In this document: in pieces, positions 16,963 through 25,473 of the stretch
Position numbering within the stretch: the stretch's first letter is position 1
Layout: each line of letters opens with the position of its first letter
Assembly: GCF_003633775.1 (NCBI RefSeq)
Contig: NZ_RBIN01000009.1
Coordinates: forward strand, 101,856 to 165,855
Length of the DNA stretch: 64,000 nt
Direction of reading: 5' to 3'
From: Kushneria sinocarnis
GTDB lineage: Bacteria > Pseudomonadota > Gammaproteobacteria > Pseudomonadales > Halomonadaceae
Program-made: the position numbers and the translations under genes
The notes under the pieces: model-generated
What the model was told of the DNA's origin: nothing
The model's database searches: none
What the model saw: only the letters and a program-made list of their open reading frames with translations

Positions 16963-17971
16963 GGCTGGTATCCGTTCTGATGGTGGTGCTGATCCTGATC
17001 GGACTGGCTTTATCGCCGACAGGTGAGGCGTTTTTCACGCATCTGCTGCTCGTGCTGCTGGATTGGCAGCGTTACCTGCAGCGTGGGCTGACCATGGCTC
17101 TGACGCGATTTTCGGGTGAGGCATCACTGTCGCATGCTCTCTGGCTGCTGGGGTTAAGTCTGGGCTATGGCATCTTCCACGCCGTGGGACCGGGCCATGG
17201 CAAGGCCGTGATTTCAACTTATCTGTTGACCCATCGTGCAGCACTGGGTCGTGGTCTGCGACTCACGGCAGCGGCAGCCCTGATGCAGGGTGTGGTTGCG
17301 GTTGCCCTGGTCGGGAGTCTGACGCTGGGGCTCGGAATGCTGACCCGGGAAAGCATGGCGAGTAGTGCAATCATCGAACGCATCAGCTTTGCCCTGGTGG
17401 TGGCGCTGGGGGGGGTGGCTGACGCTGCGCGCCGGCCGTCGACTGTGGCAACTGCGCCGGTGTGAGGCAGCATCCGCAGCCGGGGCACCGATGTCTTCGG
17501 CGCCGCTCGGCACGATGCATGCCCTTGTGCCGGTGGATGGCCGCTTCGGTACTGCGCCGACACACCCGCATGGCGGCTGCGGCTGTGGTCGAGCGCATCA
17601 TGTCGATCCTGAAAGGATAAGCGGTGGCTGGCGCGAAAGTCTTGGCGCTGTTCTGGCCATCGGCCTGCTGCAGTGGTGCCATCATGCTGCTCGGCGTTTC
17701 TGCCATGCTGGGGCAGTGGTGGCTTGGCGTGGGGGAAGTGCTGGCCATGTCGGTCGGCACTGCACTGACGACCTCCTGTCTGGCTGCGCTGACAGTGCTG
17801 ATGCGAGAACGAATGCAGCGTATTGCCGGGCGCTCTACACCCGGCTGGCAGTCGCTACTGACTCATGGGCTGGCGCTGTGTGGTGGCTTGCTGATCATGG
17901 CGCTGGGACTGGCACTGATAGCCCTTGCCGGGACAGCAGCACCGCCGCCCATGATGCATGGGCCTCTGTAG
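16947..17971 (+). pseudogene. NicO-family nickel/cobalt transporter gene with two frameshifts
   Basis: The intact first frame has a leader helix, then the NicO signature GYGIFHAVGPGHGKAVISTYLLTH (first half shown in two helices). In a run of eight G (17408-17415) the frame is lost; seven G would restore ALGGWLTLRAGRRLWQL. The next piece includes a His/Cys-rich loop HPHGGCGCGRAHHVDP, typical of RcnA-like metal exporters. Around 17664-17672 the frame shifts again: GLAVG.RPCSGA-type sequence is expected, but about five bases are missing between AIGL and CSGAIMLLG. The last part then runs to 17971 through the remaining helices. Together these give one complete ancestral gene of about 340 codons. 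Confidence 0.82.
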
Positions 17972-18015
17972 TGGTCAGATGTCGGGCCAAAGCTCCGTGA
18001 CGCCATTGGGGATTG

Positions 18016-19176
18016 CTATTCGCCGCCATGAAGGCGTCGTCCGGCGACAAATGTCTGCCGCGGTTGCAGGTTTTCATCCAGCAGGGTGATATCGGCATCG
18101 AAGCCGACGGCCAGGCGCCCCTTGCAGTGATGTAGCCCGAGCACCCGCGCGACATTGCCGGAGATCAGCTCCAGCGCGCTCTCCAGTGGCAGTACACGCT
18201 CGTGCACAAGACGCTGCCAGTCGCTGATCAGGGCGGTGTTACGTGCCACCCGCATACCGCTATAGTTCCCCTGCTGATCGAACTCGGGCAGGCTGCCGTT
18301 GCAATCGGAACTCAGGGTGATGCGCTCGACGGGTACGCCCCGTTCGAGCAGGCGTACTACCGCAGCGAAGGCAGAGAGCCCCTCGCCGGGTTCGTCGAAG
18401 GCGGTAACGTCGATGGCGGCTTCATGGGCGAGGGCGTAGTCCGCGGCTTGCTCGAGCAGGGTCGGATTTCGATTTACATGAGTGGGAATGATCTGCTCGG
18501 CAGGGATCTCGGTGTCGCTCAGCAGTCGCCGCAGTGGCGCCAGGCCGCGTCTGCCATCACCCAGATGGAAATGACAGATGCCGCGCTTGCCGGCCAGCAT
18601 GGCGCCGATGCGCGCTTCGCTGACCAGTCGTGCGAGCTCGTCCGGGCGGGGCTGGCTCGAGCGATGATCGGAAATGGCAATTTCGCCCAGCCCGAGCACT
18701 TCGGGAATCCAGGCCAGGTCGCGCTGAATGTCGCCGGTCAGGGTCGGGGGGGGCACGCGATAGGCGCCGGTATACATGTAGGCGGCAATGCCGGCCTCTC
18801 GCAGCCCGCGGACCGCGGCCAGCAGATCCGCCGGCGTGCGGCTGATACTGTCAGTGCCCAGCACGCCCACCACGGTGCCGATGCCCATGGCGGTAATCTC
18901 GCCGGCCGTGATGGGCGGGCAGCGACTGCCACAGCCCCCTTCACCGCCGCCGCCCGTGACATGGACATGCTGATCAATGAAGGCCGGTACCGCGATCAGT
19001 TCGCGCGCCTCGACCCGCCGGACGGGCCAGCTCCGTGGTATGTCGAGGTTCTGACCCAGGGCGGCAATGCGTCCATCCGCCACCAGAATCTCGCTGGCCT
19101 CGAGCGTTTCCGGCGCCTGGATGCACCCGACCTGTAGTAATGTCAGCAGGGAACGGTGCTCATCATGGCCTGTCAT
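18016..19176 (-). CDS. iadA: Isoaspartyl dipeptidase of the cyanophycin operon
   Basis: IadA, an amidohydrolase, splits beta-aspartyl dipeptides; here the likely substrate is beta-Asp-Arg released from cyanophycin. The 386 residues show the metal ligands His70 and His72 in DQHVH, Glu79 in GGGGEGG, His204 in CHFHLGD, His233 in THVNRN and Asp291 in SSDCNG, plus Arg172 and Arg236 for the substrate. Where the E. coli enzyme has its carboxylated Lys162 (VKCAISDHRS), this protein reads GEIAISDHRS, so Glu165 replaces the bridging Lys. The ATG overlaps the cphA stop (ATGA at 19173-19176), so it is the third gene of cphB-cphA-iadA. Confidence 0.92.
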   Translation of the reverse strand: MTGHDEHRSLLTLLQVGCIQAPETLEASEILVADGRIAALGQNLDIPRSWPVRRVEARELIAVPAFIDQHVHVTGGGGEGGCGSRCPPITAGEITAMGIGTVVGVLGTDSISRTPADLLAAVRGLREAGIAAYMYTGAYRVPPPTLTGDIQRDLAWIPEVLGLGEIAISDHRSSQPRPDELARLVSEARIGAMLAGKRGICHFHLGDGRRGLAPLRRLLSDTEIPAEQIIPTHVNRNPTLLEQAADYALAHEAAIDVTAFDEPGEGLSAFAAVVRLLERGVPVERITLSSDCNGSLPEFDQQGNYSGMRVARNTALISDWQRLVHERVLPLESALELISGNVARVLGLHHCKGRLAVGFDADITLLDENLQPRQTFVAGRRLHGGE

Positions 19177-21809
19177 GGCCGGGTACCTGCCGGATCCTCC
19201 GACGGGGGGGCGTTAAACCGGCGCCCCCGGAGGCGTTCGATGGCACTGTCGATATCATCGATCAGCAGGACCAGCAGGTCACCCTCGCCGCCTGCCTCGA
19301 AGGCCCGGTCAACGGCATCGTTCTCATCCATGACCACCTCGATGCGACAACTGCCCGCGACCGAGCGGGCGCCATCAAGCAGCAGGGCAACGGTTTCGCC
19401 CGTGGGCCGCCCTCGGGCGTCGGTTTCGTAAAGGAAGACGACATCGTGCATGCGGGCCAGCTGCGCGCCCAGTTCGAAGAGGTCCTCGTCGCGGCGGTTG
19501 CCGGGCGCGCTGGCCACGCCGATGCGCCGCCGGGCCGGGATGCGGTCGATGAGCTCACCCAGTGCCAGGAGTGCCGGGACGTTGTGGCCATAATCGATCA
19601 GCACCTTCATGCCGTCGGCGTCGACCAGATTGGTCCGCCCGGGGTTCTGGCCCGGGGTCGGATGGAAGGTCTGCAGGCCCATCTGGATATCGGCAATGCT
19701 CAGGCCCAGCGCATGGGCGGCTGCACTGGCCGCCAGGGCGTTGGCAACGTTGAAGCGGGCATGGCCTTCGAAGGCCAGGGGGACGTTCATGACCGGGATG
19801 ATCTCCGCTTCAACCCGCCCCTGACGCATCACTATGCGCTCCTCATGCACGGTAAAGGCCACGCCGTGCCGTTCGACATGCTCCCGGACCGGCGCCGATG
19901 CCGGATCGAGGGTAAAGAAGATGACTTCCCCGCGTGACCACTCCCGGCTGGCCAGTACCCGCGGATCATCGGCGTTGAGCACGGCGCTGCCCCCTTCGCG
20001 CACGGCATCGACCACCACGCTCTTGCAGCGTGCCAGTTCATCCAGGGTATGAATGTCATGTTCGTTGAGATGATCGCTGGCGATGTTGAGCATGACACCG
20101 ACGTCACACTCGTCGAAGCCGAGCCCGCGGCGCATGATGCCGCCCCGGGCGACCTCGAGCACGGCGCACTCGACCGTGGGTTCACGCAGCACGATGGTGG
20201 CCGCCTGCGGACCGCTGTAATCGCCGCGCATGATCACGTGATTGTCGATCTCGATGGCGCCGGTGCAGGCCATGCCGACATTGCGGCCGGCCTGGCGCAG
20301 CAGATGTGCAAGCAGGCGCACCGTGGTGGTCTTGCCGTTGGTACCGGTGACCGCGACGATCGGGATGCGGGCGTTGTCCTCGCTGTCGGGAAACAGCATC
20401 TCGATCACGTGATGGCCGACATTGCGTCCCTCGCCGTGTGTGGGGGAGAGGTGCATGCGAAAGCCGGGACCGGCGTTGACCTCGACCACGGCGGCGGATT
20501 GCTCTTCCAGCGGACGGGTCAGGGTTTCGGCCAGCAGGTCGATGCCGATGATATCGAGGCCGATCAGGCGGGCGATGCGTTCCGCCGCGTAACGCACCTC
20601 GGGGTGGACATCATCGGTGACGTCCGTGGCCGTGCCACCGGTGCTCAGGTTGGCAGTGGATTTCAGAAAGACCGGCGTGTTCTCGGCGATGATGCTCTGC
20701 AGGGTCAGGCCCTGCTGGTCGAGCAGGCGCCGGGACTGTTCATCGAAGTGGATCTGCGTGAGCAGGTTCTCATGGCCGATGCCGCGCCGTGGATCCCGGT
20801 TTTCCCGCTCCAGCAATGCTTGCAGGGTGGTGTGGCCATCGCCGATGACATGAGCCGGCCGTCGTCGGGCGGCAGCTACCAGCTTGCCGTCGATGACCAG
20901 CAGACGATGATCCTCGCCCCGGATGTACTGCTCGACAATGATCGATTCATGCTGACGGGTGGCAATGGCGAAGGCGTCGCGCAGGGCGGCTTCATCGCGG
21001 ATATCCGTGCTGACACCGCGGCCGTGGTTGCCGACCAGCGGCTTGAGTGCGACCGGATAACCGATTCGGACTGCTGCTTCCAGCGCTGATTCCAGCGAGT
21101 CACAGACCTGACCGTGAGGTACCGGGATACCGGCGTCGCCGAGGATCTGTTTGGTCCACTCCTTGTCATCGGCAATGCTGTAGCCGAGCAGATCGGTGCG
21201 GCCCGTGACCGTTGCCTGAATGCGCTGCTGACGGTAGCCGTGACCCAGCTGAATGTAGCTGGTGTTCTCGCTCAGCCGCTGCCAGGGAATATTGCGCGCC
21301 CGGGCGGCGTCGACGATCGAGGCCGTGGAGGGGCCGAGCATGTGCTCTTCGCGTATGGCCTTGAGGCGAGCAATGATGGCCGGCAGGTCGATATCACCAC
21401 CGTTGAACAGCCGGTCGACAAGCTCGACGGCCTCCTCTCCGGCGGCCAGTCCACAGGCCTCGTCGCGATAGCGGTAGACCACGTTGTAGATGCCGGGGTC
21501 ATAGGAGTCCACCGTCTTGCCATAGCCGACCGAGAAGCCGATCAGGTTCTGCAGTTCGATGGCGACGTGCTCGACGACATGTCCGGCCCAGGTGCCGCGG
21601 CCGAGCCGTTCCAGAAACCCACCCGGTTGCCCTACCGAACAACGATGCTCCTGTAGGGTCGGCAACAGCTCGGTAATCCGTTCGACAATACCCGGCACGC
21701 TGTCGCTGGGCCGGTGTTCGAGCTCCCCGATATCCAGCCGCATGAAGATGGCCGGATAACGGCTGTAATAGTTCGGCCCGCGCAGGGCCCGATGGGCGAG
21801 AATGTTCAT
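19173..21809 (-). CDS. cphA: Cyanophycin synthetase
   Basis: CphA polymerises Asp and Arg into cyanophycin, a cytoplasmic nitrogen reserve, using ATP twice per dipeptide. The start at 21809 is fixed by GGAGG and an ATGA overlap with cphB. The 878-residue protein has the N-terminal domain (about 1-160), an ATP-grasp domain (about 210-475) with KPLVGNHGRGVS and VEVNAGPGFRMHLSPTHGE (442-460), and a Mur-ligase-like domain with the P-loop GTNGKTTT at 489-496, NIASDHLNEHD and ARFNVANALAA. All match the canonical three-part enzyme; nothing is truncated. The iadA start overlaps its stop. Confidence 0.97.
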   Translation of the reverse strand: MNILAHRALRGPNYYSRYPAIFMRLDIGELEHRPSDSVPGIVERITELLPTLQEHRCSVGQPGGFLERLGRGTWAGHVVEHVAIELQNLIGFSVGYGKTVDSYDPGIYNVVYRYRDEACGLAAGEEAVELVDRLFNGGDIDLPAIIARLKAIREEHMLGPSTASIVDAARARNIPWQRLSENTSYIQLGHGYRQQRIQATVTGRTDLLGYSIADDKEWTKQILGDAGIPVPHGQVCDSLESALEAAVRIGYPVALKPLVGNHGRGVSTDIRDEAALRDAFAIATRQHESIIVEQYIRGEDHRLLVIDGKLVAAARRRPAHVIGDGHTTLQALLERENRDPRRGIGHENLLTQIHFDEQSRRLLDQQGLTLQSIIAENTPVFLKSTANLSTGGTATDVTDDVHPEVRYAAERIARLIGLDIIGIDLLAETLTRPLEEQSAAVVEVNAGPGFRMHLSPTHGEGRNVGHHVIEMLFPDSEDNARIPIVAVTGTNGKTTTVRLLAHLLRQAGRNVGMACTGAIEIDNHVIMRGDYSGPQAATIVLREPTVECAVLEVARGGIMRRGLGFDECDVGVMLNIASDHLNEHDIHTLDELARCKSVVVDAVREGGSAVLNADDPRVLASREWSRGEVIFFTLDPASAPVREHVERHGVAFTVHEERIVMRQGRVEAEIIPVMNVPLAFEGHARFNVANALAASAAAHALGLSIADIQMGLQTFHPTPGQNPGRTNLVDADGMKVLIDYGHNVPALLALGELIDRIPARRRIGVASAPGNRRDEDLFELGAQLARMHDVVFLYETDARGRPTGETVALLLDGARSVAGSCRIEVVMDENDAVDRAFEAGGEGDLLVLLIDDIDSAIERLRGRRFNAPPSEDPAGTRP

Positions 21810-22654
21810 GGAGCCTCCGCCAGACAGGTGGCGAGTGCGTCGGCGTCGAGATAGCGTCGGGCATCGATATCGAAGCCATGACCGCTGACCAGCGCATGCA
21901 GGATCATGTGCTCGATGGATACCGCTTCTCCCATCGACAGCTCGGCGATGTTGGTGTGAGCCAGTTCCCGGCTGTCGATGAGTACGACATGGCCCGGTCC
22001 GATGGCTTCGAGTACCCGATTCGGATGAATGATGACCCCGGCATCCTCGCCGATCCCGACCCCCAGCTGCTCCGGATTGGAAGCACCCACTTCCATCAGG
22101 CGGGTAAAGCGCCCCCGGGCGAGAAAGTGACTGTCGATGACGAGTCCCGCCACGAGACCGAGGCCGAAGGTCATGTTGACGCCCCCCTTGCGCAGGGCGT
22201 CCGTCGCGCATCCGTTGTAGATCATGGTGCCGGGCATGGCCGCCGCGCCGGCACTGGTGCCGGCCACTACCGCGCCGGTCGCAAGACGCGTGCGCACAGC
22301 CTCCAGCACGGGCGAGCCGCCCAGTATGCTGGTCAGACGCAGCTGATCGCCGCCGGTAAAGAAGATGACGCCGCTCTGCCGGATCAGCGTCACGTTTCGG
22401 GCGTCGGCCGCCTGCTCACGGCTCTGTATGGCCAGGGCGTGCACCCGGGAAGCACCCAGCCGGCCAAAGGCCGTGGCATAGATCGGCAGTATCTGTTCGG
22501 GGATGCCGCTGGCGGTTGCAATGACCGCCACTTCGCGGCTGTCGGGCTGACTCAGGCTGAACACCTGTTTCAGGATTTCGAGATCGGAGGTCCTGTCCTC
22601 GGCGCCGCCGATGGCCACGAGCGGCCCGGCAGCGGTGGGGGATTGAGGCGCCAT
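21806..22654 (-). CDS. cphB: Cyanophycinase
   Basis: CphB is a serine exopeptidase that cuts cyanophycin to beta-Asp-Arg dipeptides. From the ATG at 22654 it has 282 residues (about 271 in Synechocystis). Expected residues are present: the GTSAGAA elbow with Ser134, Glu203 in GIGEDAG and His176 in IDSHF, offset by two from the described Synechocystis triad, plus FTGGDQ at 99-104. Upstream ATGs at 22726 and 22747 are in frame, but the likely transcript starts near 22747, which favours 22654; its AGGAG is very close to the ATG. It heads the cphB-cphA-iadA operon, overlapping cphA by four bases. Confidence 0.94.
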   Translation of the reverse strand: MAPQSPTAAGPLVAIGGAEDRTSDLEILKQVFSLSQPDSREVAVIATASGIPEQILPIYATAFGRLGASRVHALAIQSREQAADARNVTLIRQSGVIFFTGGDQLRLTSILGGSPVLEAVRTRLATGAVVAGTSAGAAAMPGTMIYNGCATDALRKGGVNMTFGLGLVAGLVIDSHFLARGRFTRLMEVGASNPEQLGVGIGEDAGVIIHPNRVLEAIGPGHVVLIDSRELAHTNIAELSMGEAVSIEHMILHALVSGHGFDIDARRYLDADALATCLAEAP

Positions 22655-22662
22655 GCTCCTGT

Positions 22663-22706
22663 CGTTGCCAAGCAACGCTTTCGGGGGGAACACGGTGCCT
22701 GTTCCC
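22663..22706 (-). promoter_or_regulatory. Leader of the cph operon with two tandem hairpins
   Basis: Within the predicted 5' leader of cphB are a 7-bp stem with a 7-base loop (22700-22706 with 22686-22692) and a 6-bp stem with a 3-base loop (22672-22677 with 22663-22668). The second ends about 8 bases before the start codon and abuts the AGGAG. Neither has a T run. A role in translation control is possible but unproved. Confidence 0.4.
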
Positions 22707-22756
22707 GCGGTGAAGGCTCGAGCCATCCGAAGCCATTGGCAAAACATCCTGAACTA

Positions 22757-22785
22757 CTTATAACAGCCGGCTCACCTCCTGGCCA
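22757..22785 (-). promoter_or_regulatory. Candidate sigma-70 promoter of cphB-cphA-iadA
   Basis: On the minus strand TGGCCA (22785-22780), 17-base spacer and TATAAG (22762-22757) give 4/6 and 5/6 consensus matches, with transcription expected to begin near 22750, about 95 bases before the cphB start. It lies in the gap after the acyltransferase gene. Confidence 0.5.
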
Positions 22786-22816
22786 GGCACCGTGCGCAGG
22801 AGGCGCCAGCAACTGG

Positions 22817-24088
22817 TCAGCGACTGACGGGATGCCGGAATCGTTGCCTGTCCACCGAGTGCCGGATGATCCACTGTCGGGTCCGGTTCACCAGCTGTTC
22901 CTGGAACAGCACGCTGCCCGCCACGACCACGAACAGGAAGACGGGATAGAGCCACAGGCTGCGATGGGTGTCGCTGGCCAGCGGAATCAGCATTGACCAG
23001 GAGGCCTCGCTGGTCACTATCTCGATGGCGCTCATCAGCAGCTTTTCGGCACGCGAGGCGATCAGGTTGAGCGGAATGTGCAGGGCGAAGATCGACAGTG
23101 ATGCCACTCCGAGACGCTGTCCGAGCTTCGCCAGGCGTGACTCCGGATCGGGTTGATAGAGGGCGCACAGGAGTACCAGCACCAGCTGGGAGGGTAGCAG
23201 CAGGCCATTGTGGAAGAGATAGTACCAGGGGCCGCGTACCGACAGGTGTGCCCAGGCAGCGAGCGAGAAACTGCCGGCAATCAGCAGTAGCGCTGCCGGC
23301 AGCCACCCGGAGCGCATCCACGCCTGCAGGGTGGTGCGATGCAGCACCCAGAGGCGATGCAGGGTCATGCCGGCAAGGAACTCCGGCAGCCTGATCAGCG
23401 GATTGCGATGAAGCAGTCCGTGGCCGATCACCGAATTGCTGAAGCCGAAGAACACGATCAGTGCCGGAATCAGGTAGACCCCCAGCAGGGCGGCCAGCAG
23501 CAGGGTCGGCCGTCGGTTGCGGCCGATCAGCGGTGCGGCAAAGGGGAAGACCAGGTAGAAGAACATCAGCGCCGAGAGTGACCAGCTCGGGGAGTTGAAC
23601 GCCGTATAGATCGGATTCCAGGCATGGGTCAGGGTCAGATGCAGTCCCAGATTGGTCAGCATGCCCGACGCGCCCAGCGGGCGCTCGGCATGATCCAGTT
23701 CATCCGGACCCCAGACATTGGTGTTGGGGGCCACCATGATGTCTCCCGTGCTGGCCGAATTGGACATCATCAGCGGCAGGGCAATCAGCAGGGCAAAGAT
23801 GTGAATCGGGTAGAGCGAGGCAAAGCGCTTGATCCAGAAGACCCCCTTGCCGGTGCCCAGACGGGCTGCCCCGTCATTGTCCGGCCTGCGCAGATAGACA
23901 TGGGTAAGCAGGAATCCCGACAGGACAAAGAAGGTGCTGGTCGAGAAGAAGCCGATGCTGAGCAGACTGTGCAGCACCGGTAGCTCCCGGATCGGGGGAT
24001 AGGCATCCTTCAGGGTATGAAAGAGCACCAGATACATGGCCAGTGCAAAACGCAGCCAGTCCAGTGCCACGAATTTCTCACGCATCAT
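22817..24088 (-). CDS. Membrane acyltransferase, OafA/YrhL (acyltransferase 3) family
   Basis: About ten membrane helices and the family signature: an N-terminal LDWLRFALAMYLVLFH with the catalytic-type His (about residue 24), then FFVLSGFLLTHVYLR and KRFASLYPIHI. Such enzymes O-acylate surface polysaccharides or other exported molecules. GGAGG is ten bases before the ATG at 24088; an ATG nine bases earlier sits too close to it. It points toward the cyanophycin operon on the same strand, but a 160-base gap with a promoter and no functional link suggest independence. Acceptor and acyl donor cannot be inferred. Confidence 0.85.
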   Translation of the reverse strand: MMREKFVALDWLRFALAMYLVLFHTLKDAYPPIRELPVLHSLLSIGFFSTSTFFVLSGFLLTHVYLRRPDNDGAARLGTGKGVFWIKRFASLYPIHIFALLIALPLMMSNSASTGDIMVAPNTNVWGPDELDHAERPLGASGMLTNLGLHLTLTHAWNPIYTAFNSPSWSLSALMFFYLVFPFAAPLIGRNRRPTLLLAALLGVYLIPALIVFFGFSNSVIGHGLLHRNPLIRLPEFLAGMTLHRLWVLHRTTLQAWMRSGWLPAALLLIAGSFSLAAWAHLSVRGPWYYLFHNGLLLPSQLVLVLLCALYQPDPESRLAKLGQRLGVASLSIFALHIPLNLIASRAEKLLMSAIEIVTSEASWSMLIPLASDTHRSLWLYPVFLFVVVAGSVLFQEQLVNRTRQWIIRHSVDRQRFRHPVSR

Positions 24089-24372
24089 GCGGTACATGCC
24101 TCCGGGGCACGGGGGTTACAGAGGAAAGGATCTGTTGATCGACGTCATGATGAACAGCCTAACGGGCGGCTGCCCGCATCTGCAGACGAAACTGTGCCGC
24201 AGCGTCCTTCGCCCTGCTGATCTTAAGACGCAGCCAGGCAGTAATCCGGCCGCCTTCGGTGTTCTCAATCTGCGCCAACCGGGTAGGGCGTGATACGAAC
24301 GTTTTTGTTAAACTTTCCGAACATTTTGTCCCAATTCATCCAGGGGGCCCTCGCTCGGGCAAGGAGTAGTCA

Positions 24373-25356
24373 GTGAAACTGGGAATCGTCGGTCTCGGCC
24401 GCATGGGTGGCAACATTGCGCGCCGGCTCATGGATGCCGATCATGAATGTGTCGTTTTCGATGCCAACCCGGATGCCGTCAGGGCGGTTGCGGCCGATGG
24501 CGCCGAAGGGTGTGATTCGCTCGAAGCACTGGTCGAGCGGCTGCCCGCGCCTCGTGCCATCTGGCTGATGCTGCCGGCCGGCGAGATCACCGAAGGCACC
24601 ATCGATCGCCTGACCAGCCTGCTGGCGCAGGGCGACACCGTGATCGAAGGGGGCAATGCCTACTTCAAGGATGACGTGCGCCGTGCCCGTACGCTGCGCG
24701 AGTCGGGGCTGCACTATGTGGATGTCGGTGTTTCCGGCGGTGTCTGGGGTCGCGAGCGCGGCTACTGCCTGATGATCGGGGGTGAGCAGTCGGTGGTGGA
24801 TGGTCTTGATCCCATCTTCCATACCCTGGCGCCGGGGCGCGGCAACATCGACGAGACGCCGGGGCGTGAAAACTTCGATCAGCGTGCCGAAATCGGCTAT
24901 CTGCACTGCGGACCGGTGGGTTCCGGTCACTTCGTCAAGATGGTCCACAACGGCATCGAATACGGCATGATGCAGGCCTATGCCGAGGGCTTCGATATCC
25001 TGCGCAATCGCGACAAGGAAGAGCTGCCCGCGGATGAGCGTTACGATCTCAATCTTGCCGATATCGCCGAGGTGTGGCGTCGTGGCAGCGTCATCTCCTC
25101 CTGGCTGCTGGATCTCACTTCCATTGCCCTGACCGAGGATCACGAGCTTTCCGAGTTTTCCGGACAGGTCAACGATTCCGGTGAAGGCCGCTGGACGATC
25201 GAGGCGGCCATCGAGGAAGCGGTGCCGGTCAATGTGCTCTCCAGTGCCCTCTATACCCGATTCCGCTCGCGAACCGACAACACCTACGGCGAGAAGCTGC
25301 TGTCGGCCATGCGCAAGCAGTTCGGCGGTCACGCCGAGTCCTCGGCGGACGACTGA
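24373..25356 (+). CDS. gnd: 6-phosphogluconate dehydrogenase, decarboxylating (short type)
   Basis: The enzyme converts 6-phosphogluconate to ribulose 5-phosphate. Its 327 residues fit the short, NAD-preferring YqeC/GndA group, not the 470-residue NADP form of E. coli. The dinucleotide loop GLGRMG is at 7-12, [10 protein letters not shown] follows, VGVSGGVWG holds the substrate-binding turn, and [19 protein letters not shown] carries the catalytic Lys and Asn. The GTG start has AAGGAG six bases upstream. It is monocistronic, divergent from the acyltransferase. The preceding 280 bases include an A/T-rich patch at about 24300-24335 that may hold its promoter. Confidence 0.93.
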   Translation: MKLGIVGLGRMGGNIARRLMDADHECVVFDANPDAVRAVAADGAEGCDSLEALVERLPAPRAIWLMLPAGEITEGTIDRLTSLLAQGDTVIEGGNAYFKDDVRRARTLRESGLHYVDVGVSGGVWGRERGYCLMIGGEQSVVDGLDPIFHTLAPGRGNIDETPGRENFDQRAEIGYLHCGPVGSGHFVKMVHNGIEYGMMQAYAEGFDILRNRDKEELPADERYDLNLADIAEVWRRGSVISSWLLDLTSIALTEDHELSEFSGQVNDSGEGRWTIEAAIEEAVPVNVLSSALYTRFRSRTDNTYGEKLLSAMRKQFGGHAESSADD

Positions 25357-25473
25357 AGTCCGTCAGACGCCTGCAGCCGCGGGCGTCAGTGTATCGAGCA
25401 GGCCGTGCCTCCGGGGCGCGGCCTGTATCGTTTCAGGGCGGGTTACCCGCCATGATCCAGCAGGCAGCAACGC

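Noticed and set aside
15809..18016. Genomic island integrated at tRNA-Ser
   Set aside because: No integrase and no repeated tRNA 3' end was found downstream; the DUF1007/nicO genes are ordinary chromosomal types.
18202..19137. 311-codon plus-strand frame
   Set aside because: It mirrors iadA, whose metal ligands and coupling to cphA are clear.
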